A stretch of DNA of 64,000 nt from Epiperipatus broadwayi (taxonomy: Eukaryota; Onychophora; Udeonychophora; Euonychophora; Peripatidae), in contig JAQFVV010006221.1 in assembly GCA_028023455.1 (NCBI GenBank), forward strand, positions 2,796,001 through 2,860,000, written 5' to 3'. A program made the translations under genes and the position numbers. Under the pieces are notes generated by a model. It saw only the letters and a list, made by a program, of their open reading frames with translations, was not told where the DNA came from and searched no databases. Below are positions 10,601 through 20,604 of the stretch, one piece after another; the stretch's first letter is position 1; each line of letters starts with the position of its first letter.

Positions 10601-11341
10601 TGGGACATCAAACACATATAGGTAGGATTTAAAATAACTTTGATTTAGCACATATAAAATCATCATTTATGATTTTTTTGTAAAACTTCTTAGGGTAGAC
10701 ATGTATTTTTAAGTTCTATTTCTAAAAGTAGATTATTTATTGACAAAGAAAAGGAAAGATTGAAAGAATGCATCAAGAAGGAATATATTATTAATGCTTT
10801 CAAATTATTTTTTTCTAAAGACAAAGGAAAAATACAAAATGTTAAGCTTTTCCCAACTTTCAATCTCAATAATAAGTCTCTAAAAAACATTTAATTTAAA
10901 GAAATTAAAAAAAAAACTCCATAAGTTATATATTTTAACAAAAAGTATAAAATTACTTACAAAATAATTTAAAAATCTAAATTAATACTTTCGTTAGTCA
11001 TTCATTAGACTAGAAATTATTGTTTTAATGAATATTTATGTAGTGTAATTCTCACTGAATCACTCTCATACAAGGTAAGAACTGTTTTCTATCTGCTTTT
11101 AACATTTTTTGGAGGTGTGTAATCATAAACACATGACTGAAGACATGTAAAAGAGATGTATAATCCCCAAGATACACATTTCATGATGAACTAGCACTTA
11201 TTAGTTGGCCCAGATCACAACCTCTTACATATATCATTATTCTTGTTTATATAGATAGCCAATTACTATAGTTTAATTGATGAATCAAACTTACCACCAT
11301 CACATCTTTGGCGCAAACCATTTAATGAAAGTATATTAATT

Positions 11342-11642
11342 TTTAAATCACTAAACATAACATGATCACCATTCTTTATGCTTATACAAACTGTTTACAC
11401 AGAGGTTAAACTCTCCATACAGTAGCATCACTTAATGCAAGCCAGAATAATCAATGGATGCAAGGTTTGTGCATAAAATCCCCATCTAGTGCCTACTCAT
11501 TCAATATCTCCACTTAGGAGCTTTGGATATGAGCACTGCATCTTAGTAGATGGGGATTTTATGCACAAACCTTCTTGCATCCATTGATTACTTTGGCTTG
11601 CAATGAGTGGCACTACTGTATGGAGAGTTTAGCCTCTACATT
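11342..11642. mobile_element. Hairpin MITE family Y, copy 1
   Basis: Left arm AACTCTCCATACAGTAG through CAATGGATGCAAGGTTTGTG recurs inverted at 11553-11632. A further outer segment (AACATAACATGATCACCAT, from about 11355) matches the right end of the copy at 19190-19625. No coding sequence. Confidence 0.65.
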
Positions 11643-12230
11643 ATTTTTAATTAGTCCTTCATTAGATGTGAGATTATTCACTAAATGAATAATATTTCTG
11701 TAGTGTAATTGAAATGTGCATCTTTGGGGCATAAAATTGTCATTTGTCACTTACTTTCATTAGCTACTTTCATAACTTATGATTTTATATATATCAGATT
11801 TTAAATATTTCTCATGTCAATTATTTAATACTTGTTCTCTTCTTTTGATTATTTATCTAAATTATCTTTTAAAGAATTTTTTTTATAACAAATATATCAA
11901 TTAGTGATTCATTTAATTTTAATAATTTTAAATATCCTAAGAGTTCAACTAAATCTATTAAAATTAGTGATTGAATTGTGTTCTATTCTTATAAAGATAA
12001 TGTGATAATTAACACTTATTTTAAATTTAATATTTTAAAATATTCATCAGGTAAATTGTAAATAGTCAGTTTTGCTTACATTACTGCTATTAATTATTGT
12101 TATTAAATATTGTTTTTGTTGTTAGCTTCTTTTTATTTCTTGAATCTTTTTGTTTCAATATTTTTATGCAAATGATAAATATGATCTCATGTTCTCACAG
12201 TTGGATTTAGCAACCATGATTTATATATAC

Positions 12231-12556
12231 ACATTTGGAAATATCTGTTATATTTTTCATATTAGAAAATAATAAGCTGTAAATGCTTCCTGCATTCAAA
12301 AGAGTGGAAATATCTGTTTTATTTTCATATTAGAAAAATTATCATCAGATGTCAATACACAGTAATCAATGAAAATAATAAACTGTAAATGCTCCCAGCA
12401 TTCAAACAGATACCAGGGTATGTAATGACTAAATAAATAATTAAATATTTTTAATGCTGGTAACATTTACAATATACTATTTTTATTGATTGCTGTTTAT
12501 TAACATCTGATAGCAATTTTCTCCTATGAAAAATATAGCAAATATTTCCACATAAT
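12231..12556. mobile_element. MITE with ~105-bp inverted repeats
   Basis: Left arm GTGGAAATATCTG through TCATCAGATGTCAATA and AAACTGTAAATG to CCAGCATT (about 12302-12405) recurs inverted at about 12453-12556. A partial extra copy of the left arm lies at 12231-12300, so the 5' side is duplicated. Confidence 0.6.
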
Positions 12557-12578
12557 TAAATAATTGCATTTGTTTTAC

Positions 12579-12992
12579 CAGGTTTTACTTATGGATCTGA
12601 GACTTGGACACTTAATAGAAAAGTAATACAGAGACTACAGACAACTCAAAGAAGTATGGAAGGATGCATGTCAGGAGTAACAAGAAGAGAATGAAAACAC
12701 AATATATGGGTAAGAGAATAAACAGATGTTACTGACATCATTGAAAATATTAAAAGACTGAAGTGGAGTTGGGCTGGATGTATTTCTAGAAGAGATGATA
12801 ATAGATGAATAATTTAAAACTTAAACAGAATACCAGGATATTGTAAAAGACTCAGAGAGGGATCACATGTCAGATGGATGGATGAAATAAGGAAGTGTGC
12901 AGGGGTGATATAGAGAAGGCTAGAGATCAGAGAAGATGGATTGAACTTGGAGAGACCTTCATCCTGCAGTGTACTGTTAATGGCTGACAATG

Positions 12993-13000
<8 letters not shown>
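12579..13000 (+). mobile_element. RTE-type LINE 3' fragment, plus strand
   Basis: Translates with interruptions to the RTE C terminus (YGSETWTLNRK, QRLQTTQRSM, RLKWSWAG, SRRDDNR). It ends in the 3' sequence TCCTGCAGTG followed by a tail running into (AT)n(GT)n. This is the only RTE copy in the window on the plus strand. Confidence 0.75.
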
Positions 13001-13025
<25 letters not shown>

Positions 13026-13032
13026 AGTGTGT
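12990..13032. repeat. (AT)n(GT)n microsatellite
   Basis: AT tract followed by GT/GAGT repeats at the tail of the RTE fragment. Confidence 0.8.
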
Positions 13033-13956
13033 GCTTATTTGATTAACTATTGTTGTCACTATTTAGCATTATTTTTTTGAATAATTTAAAAAAAATTAGT
13101 CATTAACATATATGGAAATTTAACCAATTATTAACTTGGCATATATTTTCATCATATATATTTGTCAGCTCAATATGAAACTTGAATACTGATAGAATTA
13201 TTTAATTTAGCCCCTACTGGATGCATCATATATAGGTTTCATTACAAAAATTGAATCCTAATAAGCTTTTTACCACATAATTTTATTGAAGATTTGCTGC
13301 CCCTATATGTAGCCCAAAATTACAGTCTATCATTATATAAACTATGCAGCTAACATGGAGTATAAGTTAGCCAATGAAAGGAATACATATTTTATTGCAT
13401 ATATTTGAATATAGCATGGAAATCATGGGAATAATTAAATATTACCATTACAGTATGAATATCCACCATCATTATTGTTTAGAGATTAGAGCCAGAGAAG
13501 ACAAATATTTAATTAAATTCTAGGTGATAGCTATAATTTGTTATACAAAAAATAATTAATTTTAGGGGTACGTAAAAAGTTATGAAAAGCATATGATATA
13601 ATAATAATATAATGAATAGATTATAAAATTTAGGCAGATCTAAAACAATCATACTGTTAGTACCAAACATCAGATCAAAATGAAAAGTTCAATGAAAAAG
13701 TGTTTCTAATGATTGATAGAAGAGTTAAAAAATACAATAAAAAGATATTTAAAACAGAGAGGAAAAATGGAATAAATGTTTTCAAGAAACGAGCAAGGTA
13801 GATAAGAAATTTTTTTTAGAAGAATATATAAAAAAATTAGGTAAAGAAATATAAACACTTTTATTTATAAAAATGCATTAAAAAATAAAAAAATAAATTT
13901 TCTTCAGTTTTCACAGTATTCTTGATATTATGCTAACAAAAATAAAATCATGGAGC
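13033..13956. other. No recognised feature
   Basis: AT-rich with no convincing frame or repeat structure visible. Confidence 0.5.
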
Positions 13957-13970
13957 AAAAAATTATTTAA

Positions 13971-14061
13971 GTCAAGTGTTGGTGGTGAGTGATTAGCATA
14001 GCTGCCTCATAAGCAGTTGTCCCAGGTTCACTTCCTGGCCGATGCTTTGACACATGGGGGA
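13971..14061 (+). mobile_element. tRNA-derived SINE, short subfamily
   Basis: Flanked by 14-bp repeats AAAAAATTATTTAA at 13957-13970 and 14062-14075. Contains GCTGCCTCATAAGCAGTTGT, the B box GGTTCACTTCC and the tail GATGCTTTGACACATG. It lacks the extra variable-arm block of the 7510 copy. Confidence 0.82.
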
Positions 14062-14235
14062 AAAAAATTATTTAAATACACTTATAAACAATATATACCA
14101 TCTACTTTTAATACCAATCAGATAAAATAACCCTTTTTAATCTGAAAAATAGATTAACATTAAGGATAGGAAAGTGGACATTATTTGCAAGTTTATTAAA
14201 ATAATTATTCGCCCCATGCTTTTATTTTTGGTCAT

Positions 14236-14285
14236 TTAACCCTTTTCCCGCGCTCGACGAGACTCCTCGTCGACACCTAAAATCA
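14236..14285 (+). mobile_element. Possible piggyBac-type terminus
   Basis: TTAA followed by CCCTTTTCCCGCGC and the short palindrome CGACGAG/CTCGTCG. piggyBac elements insert at TTAA and often start CCCTTT. I did not find a matching opposite end, so this may be a solo terminus or chance. Local GC is clearly above background. Confidence 0.35.
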
Positions 14286-15770
14286 CTCTAACTTAGTTCG
14301 TTTTTATACGATAAAATTCGTTAAATACGTATTTAATTCGTTTTTAAAAGTTCTGTACGATGGTGACATCTTCCGATTTATTTTAGAAGTAAAAAATAAA
14401 AAAAAACGCATTTTAAACCTAAACAAAGAAGGAACATTATTTGTGATTGGTTCTTAGCATGCTCTCAGCCGAAAAAGACATTCTGATTGGCTGGAAAGAA
14501 CAAAGAAACTGCCTGATCAAAGAAAATAAAGAAAAACGCTGAGATTTTCATTTCGAATACGATTTAAATTATTATTAAATAATATTTATGGAAATTAAAC
14601 ATAATTTTCAGAGAGAATAATAAAAAAACAAAATTATTTTCGAAAAATATTGAAGATTTAAGTAAATATATTGAAGATGTAGTAAAAAGAAATATTTACT
14701 TTTCTATAACGTAAAGTCGATCTTTTTGTTTACATTATAACTTTTATGTTGCCGATATAGAATATCTTAGAATAAATAAATAGCAATTTATTTTTGAAAG
14801 AACTTTCGTTTTCTTCATGACCTGAAAAATTAATTATATACTTTTTATAAACGTATCTGAGTTGAATTTAATATTATAGACGAATATGTTTTAACAATAG
14901 GCTTTGTCTTCAGTTTGTGAGTTGGCCAATTAAAAGATTTGATTTTTATCTCATACAACCAATGATTTAATTAGCGGTTTAAGGGATATACCAACAATTC
15001 TTTGAAATCTGAAGAAAATATGTTATTTGCTTTTTAGTGCACTCCTTTAAAAACATTCTAATATTTTTTAGTTTTATATAATTTCAGAAATTAAAAAGGA
15101 AGAATGTTTAAGCACAATTTATTATTGTTAAATGACATTCTTTAATGAGAATTGAATGCCATATAAAATTAAAATTTTTCACTAAGTTTTTATTAAAATT
15201 ATTTGCACACTCTAAAAAAATGTATTGCTATTGTGAATACCTACGTGTACAAAGTTTCAATTTGATTGAAAATTGGGAAGTGGGTGAAAATTGAGTTACA
15301 AGATTTCAGCAGAGACAGACCAAAAAATAAAATGTTAAATAAAAGTGTATAAATAAAAATATAGAAAAATGGGAAAGATTAAAAAATCTAGAAATTTAAA
15401 AAGGAGAAAAAAAAAGTAGAATCAAAAATATATTAAGAAAGCAGAGAAGAAGATAGAGCTCTGATGAAGACTGCTGGACGGACAAAACTGTAAGGAAAAT
15501 AAAGAAGAATCTTACTGAATTAGAAACCGAGACACAGAAAAAAACTATCTACAAATTCTGGAATTTATAGAAATTTGTTAACAAATAATAGTTTCATTAC
15601 ACTTTGCAAATGAACAAGTTATTTGTATTAAATACTGAAAAACTAAGATATAAAATTATTGTTTTTACAGAGTCAGTCTCAAAAATGTGGTATGATTTAT
15701 TCTAAGTGGTGGTAAATATATATAAAATTCACTTATAAGTTTTTATAAGAATTACAGAAATGAGATTTAC
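14286..15770. other. No supported gene; slightly more complex sequence
   Basis: About 14400-14520 is somewhat less AT-rich and contains ATTGG (inverted CCAAT) motifs, but no open frame follows. 15340-15540 is A-rich. Nothing assignable. Confidence 0.45.
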
Positions 15771-15774
15771 AGGT

Positions 15775-15905
15775 CTTAACCACAAGCTTCTGGTTAAGAC
15801 TTGTAGAGGTCCCTACTATCGCATTTTTACGCACATATGCTTGAGGTTACAGCCTTAGTAAATATTACTTATGTAATCAATGTGCGCGCATTTAAATAAA
15901 TTTAT
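15775..15905 (-). repeat. Dispersed repeat family Z, inverted partial copy
   Basis: The minus strand shares the GTAGGGACCTCTACAA block with the copies at 8866 and 9187. A small hairpin lies next to it: GGTCTTAACC and GGTTAAGACT flank CACAAGCTTCT. Confidence 0.55.
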
Positions 15906-16351
15906 AATTAGAAATGAGATTTCTAATTTAATGTATCATTGTATTTGTGCTTAATGCTTCATCTCTAAAGAAGTGAACTGTTGGTAATATGCAGTGAGAA
16001 AACAGACTGAATTCAAACTCATCTTTTTTACTAATATTAAAATTGATATTAATGAAATCATAAATGATATGTGGACATTTAATTAAACTAATGTAAGAGA
16101 CTGTTAGATGGCATTTGATTCTGCTAATGTAAAGTATCAGTGGGTGTAATTGTTTGTTAATAAATTGCTTCCTTATTTGCAATAAAATAATAATAATTAT
16201 ATTCCGAATAAATTTGAATTTGGGAACTATTATGCCAACAATCAAATGAAATTGTTATTTATTCTGTTATATGAATTGAAAACATTATTCGACAATGATA
16301 AAAAAGTTAAAAGAAATTACTGGTCTGATCTTATAAATAAAAATTAAACAA

Positions 16352-16479
16352 AACCTTTCAACTATCCACACTATCTCATACAACTGATACACATGACCAC
16401 ACACATGTAGAAAAGATAAATAATTACCAATATCTGTATTTCATGTTAAACCAGCACTCATCAGTTGGTCCAGATTATC

Positions 16480-16547
<68 letters not shown>

Positions 16548-16950
16548 CAGTGCTCAGTTTATATTAAGATAGCAAATCTTCATACTTTAATGGACAGGCT
16601 TCAATCCACTCCAACCTCCAACTTTTCAGCCATCCATATCATTGAAAATCTGATGATGAAAACTCAAATCCCATGCTGATGCTACAGTCCTATATATGAG
16701 GAGTCGGAGTGACTTCAGGTCAACATGGGCATGGCAATAATATTAGCATCAACATGGACCAACTGATGAGTGCTGGTTTAGCATGAAATACATATATTGG
16801 TGATTATTTATCTTTTCTACAAGTGTCTGGTTATATGTATCAGTTGTATGAGATAGTGTGGATAGTTGAAAGGTGCTTGAAAATCTGAGTTCAAATCCTC
16901 TATACTTACAATTAAGCTCCCAGGTTTGTGAAGAGTGCCTGGTTTTCAAA
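16352..16950. mobile_element. Fold-back (long-TIR) element, copy b
   Basis: Left arm (about 16352-16480) and right arm (about 16757-16950) are inverted repeats sharing CAACTATCCACACTATCTCA, ATAAATAATTACCAAT and CACTCATCAGTTGGTCC. Between them are a (TC)n(AC)n(AT)n microsatellite (16482-16545) and the family's middle (GGACAGGCTTCAATCCACTC). The right end is CAAATCCTCTATA with outer CCTGGTTTTCAAA. The outermost left arm is truncated. Confidence 0.75.
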
Positions 16951-17764
16951 TATTTTAATTAAACAAAGTTTATTTTCGGTAATGAAAATAAAATAATAAA
17001 AATGGCATACCCAGAAAAATTTATTAGAGGTTTTATTTCTGATCATGTATACTTTGAAAATTGAAAGTTTGTTAGCACAAATAGAAGGTCTATGAAATTT
17101 GAAAATGCAGTTTACTTTTTGCCTTATTGCTATTCTAAATGCAATGAAGTATTACCAAACTATTATTTACATCATATTGGAAAATCATAAACTTTTCATG
17201 GAAGAATAGTGCTGCTTAACTTTTAATTCTTTTACAGTTTAAGTTCAACTAATGCTAAAAACAAAGCATATTTTGCTGAATTTTGATATTAAAAATACAT
17301 TCAAGATGAGTCTTTAATAATTCAAAAGTCAAACTGCAGTTCATAAATTTCATCTGAATCTCTTTATGTTTTTCAACAATGTGAACCCCTACCTTGATCC
17401 AGATTTCTGATTCTTCAAAATATTAAGGCAAATAATTTAAAAAAAGATAAAGTTTACATTTGTAATGATAAAAGTTTGCTCGTCTGAAAATCATGTGAAT
17501 GCCAAAACTACAAATACATAACAATAAAACTAGAATAATAAACCTGAACTTGATGAAATATTTATTTCTAGGTGGAAATAAATATTTGTGAGACTAGTAA
17601 AATGCTGATGAGGTAATTTTACGGAAAACATTTTAAAAATGACTGTCAAGATTCTAATAAAAGTTCAAAAGAATTTTTCTTATATAATGTCCCCAAAAAT
17701 ACAAACTCACTTGAGTGTTTTATAAATATATTTTTAGTTGTACTTACGATATTAATTTTAATAT

Positions 17765-18472
17765 AGGGTATATGAGCACAGACTTTCACATCACCCACCT
17801 CTCTCCACTCTATCTAATAACACTGATACACCTAAACACATATATGCTGAAAAGATAAATAATCACCAATATACGTATTTCATGCTAAACCAGCAATCAT
17901 CAGTTGGTCCAGACTATCATCTTTACACACATATATAGTATAAGTGCTCACATATATATTAAGATAGACTATCCTCATAGTTTAATGGACAGGCTTCAAT
18001 CCACTCCACACTCCAACTCTTCAACCGTCCATGCAATTGAAAATCTGATGATGGAATGCTCAAAGGCCACCCTGAGGCCGAGATTATTGTCACACCCATG
18101 TTGACCTAAGGTCAATCTGAACCCCACATGTACAGGACATAATCCATTTAATACATATGCAAGGATGGGCAGACATTGGAGTGTGGAGTGGATTGAAGCC
18201 TGTCCATTAAACTACGAGGATAGTCTATCTTAATATATATCTGAGCACTTATACTATATATGTGTGTAAAGATGATAGTCTGGACCAACTGATGATTGCT
18301 GGTTTAGCATGAAATACGTATATTGGTGATTGTTTATCTTTTCAGCATATATGTGTTTAGGTGTATCAGTGTTATTAGATAGAGTGGAGAGAGGTGGGTG
18401 GTGTGAAAGTCTGTGCTCATATACCCTATATTACATATATATAGCCACAGGTATATAACAAGCCTGTGTTTC
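17765..18472. mobile_element. Fold-back (long-TIR) element, copy c, best preserved
   Basis: Arms of about 250 bp (17765-18017 and 18178-18434) are nearly perfect inverted complements, from TAGGGTATATGAGCACAGAC to TTGAAGCCTGTCCATTAAAC. The spacer contains CATGTTGACCTAAGGTCAA. Inner termini fit TA|GGG...CCC|TA, as for Tc1/mariner-like insertion at TA. An outer right segment ends near GCCTGTGTTTCAG. The flanks carry GATATTAATTTTAATA at both 17749 and 18479. No transposase. Confidence 0.8.
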
Positions 18473-18522
18473 AGTTATGATATTAATTTTAATAATTTAT
18501 TTTTCTCTTCACTAATAAAATT

Positions 18523-18921
18523 GTAATTATAAATATGCGACTTTTTTTTTTTCGCATTAAATAGTGAAGCTATAATTTTACACTAATTTATAATGGGTTT
18601 GCTTAGCGCTTTCGAGATTTCATGTTCGAATCTCATACTCATAGCTTTGTAAATAAAGATTATTATGATTTATGCAAATGCATTTGAGTTTTTAATTAGT
18701 CCATTGTTTAGAGAGAGCAAAACATGCCTCTCCTCTATTAATGGACTAATTAAAAATTCAAACGCATTTGCATAAATCATAATAATCTTTATTTACAAAG
18801 CTATGAGTATGAGATTCGAGCATGAAATCTCGAAAGCGCTAAGCAAACCCATTATAAATTAGTGTAAAATTATAGCTTCACTATTTAATGCGAAAAAAAA
18901 AAGTCGCATATTTATAATTAC
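18523..18921. repeat. 399-bp near-perfect palindrome
   Basis: Arms of about 183 bp (18523-18705 and 18740-18921) with a ~34-bp spacer. The left arm starts GTAATTATAAATATGCGA and the right arm ends with its exact complement. Both arms contain GAAATCTCGAAAGCGCTAAG on the minus or plus strand respectively. That stretch resembles the GAAAGCGCTTAGC at the 3' side of the Penelope-like fragment (about 28890). No coding sequence. Confidence 0.85.
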
Positions 18922-19189
18922 GATATTAATTTTAATATTAGCCCTATTCATGATAAATTGAAAGAGGAAGCAGATGGTTTAGATCATAATGTCTTATTAT
19001 TAAAAGATACACAGTAAAAATAAAAAACTTGACGTTGTAAAAACAAAAATTGAATAAATAAACTAGAGCCAACATCTGAGAGTTTAAAACCCTACAGGGA
19101 AGAATGTTGGACTCTTAAAAAGATTACATGAATTTATGTTTAATTCTTTATGTTAAAAAAAAGGTGAATTAGAATAAAACAGTAGTAAC

Positions 19190-19625
19190 TCTCTCCATAC
19201 AGTGCCATCCAGTGCAAGACACAGTAATCAACTGATTCTAGAAGGTTTTTGCATCAAAATTCCTATCTAATACATACTCATCCAATATCCCCAGACCAGT
19301 TTATAGCTTGTGTCCATCATCAGTTAGAAGCCTTGATCTGGATCTTTGGATCTAATGTTGCTTGAATGTTGCATTAAATCCAAAGATCTAGGTGCAGTGC
19401 TCTCAGATACAAGGCTCTTCACTGATGAAGGCCACAAGCTAGAAACTGGTCTGGAAATACTGGATGAATAAACACTAGATATAGATTTTGATGCAAAAAT
19501 CTTGTAATATCCATTGATTACTATGTCTTGCATTTGGTGGCAACTATTGTGTGGAGAGTTGATACTGTTTAAACAGCCTGTGTAAGCATAAGAAATGGTG
19601 ATCATGTTATGTTTTAGTGAATTAG
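19190..19625. mobile_element. Hairpin MITE family Y, copy 2
   Basis: Left arm begins near AACTCTCTCCATACAGTG and contains CAGTAATCAACTGATT and CCAGACCAGTTT. The right arm carries the complements (AAACTGGTCTGG, AATCCATTGATTACTATG order) to TGTGTGGAGAGTT. The outer right end GGTGATCATGTTATGTTTTAGTGA matches the outer left end of the 11342 copy. Confidence 0.65.
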
Positions 19626-20180
19626 AATAAATGTATTAAGTTTCCTTTTTTTCTTAAGGGGATAGGCAATGAGAAAAATATTGTTTTATTTCACAATGAT
19701 GATTAAATAAAGTATGTTAAGTGTAGAACATAAAGGTTTAAGATAAGAACTATATTATTGGATTTTTTAAAAATTTATGACATTCTATATTTTGAAGTAA
19801 AATATGATGATACATTTGTAATTATTATATATGAAATTATGCATAAACAGGTAATTATTACATTTTCATTTTCCCCCCATTTATTGGTTATCTTCTAACA
19901 ACTTAGTTTTAACTTATCTTATATAAATTAAGATACATGCTATGAAATTCATTGTCATTTGCATTGAATATCAATGAACACAAAGTACTGTTTTTATTTA
20001 TTTGTTTATTCATTATCTCAAAAGTAACTGTAAACTACATAAAAAAGTTTTGAATCAATTTTTTTAATTAATTAAAGTTGAGTAGAAATGAACTTGTATT
20101 AATAGTAGATGAGTCTTAGCTTATTGCAAGTCAAGTTCTGCAATGAATACCACCAATTATTTGTATTGGATTTTGAAATG
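19626..20180. other. No recognised feature
   Basis: AT-rich sequence with no supported gene, RNA or repeat. Confidence 0.5.
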
Positions 20181-20183
20181 ATC

Positions 20184-20443
20184 AATGGGCAGGGACATAA
20201 TCGGCATGAGCTGATGACTCATGCCTACTGGGAATTCCTCATTCAAGGGACACAATTGCAAGTCCCTGTCCCTAGCATGAATGCTACATCAGGGTTCCAC
20301 TGGTTCCCTGAGCCTTTTGGCCTGGAATTGTAATGGCGCATTGACCCCTTCAGTGTAGCACGCGTGCGGCCCGGACATCTAAGGGCATCACAGACCTGTT
20401 ATCGCTCAATCTCACGCGGTTGAATGCCACTTGTCCCTCTAAT
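20184..20443 (-). rRNA. 18S rRNA 3'-domain fragment (pseudogene)
   Basis: On the minus strand this reads as a stretch of small-subunit rRNA. It runs from AGAGGGACAAGTGGCATTCA through GGTCTGTGATGCCCTTAGAT, GTCCGGGCCGCACGCGTGCT and ACACTGA to CAAGGAATTCC-like and GATTATGTCCCTGCC positions. These landmarks are in the correct rRNA order over about 260 nt, covering the last third of 18S up to just before the 3' end. Both ends are abrupt, and many differences look like C-to-T decay at former CpG sites. It is therefore a dispersed rDNA-derived fragment, not a working gene. The source could be a processed rRNA copy or an rDNA-derived repeat. Confidence 0.85.
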
Positions 20444-20604
20444 TGCTTTATTATATTTTTCAAATCATTTACCATTTCCTTAAGTTATCAACTTGATTGT
20501 AAAATTAAAAGTTACATAAGGCTTCTATAAAGAACTTCAATCTCAAATTTTAATTAAAAAAACAAAATAACTCCCTTTTCATATATATTGGTTTCCAGAA
20601 TACT

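Noticed and set aside
10330-10666. Open frames on both strands rich in alternating Tyr-Ile
   Set aside because: They are translations of the AT microsatellite and its palindromic flank.
15928-16245. 105-codon minus-strand frame with hydrophobic stretches
   Set aside because: Ile/Phe/Asn-rich from AT content, with no motif and no splice or start context; most likely chance.
20109-20333. A 74-codon frame on the plus strand
   Set aside because: It is read antisense through the 18S rRNA fragment, so it has no coding meaning.
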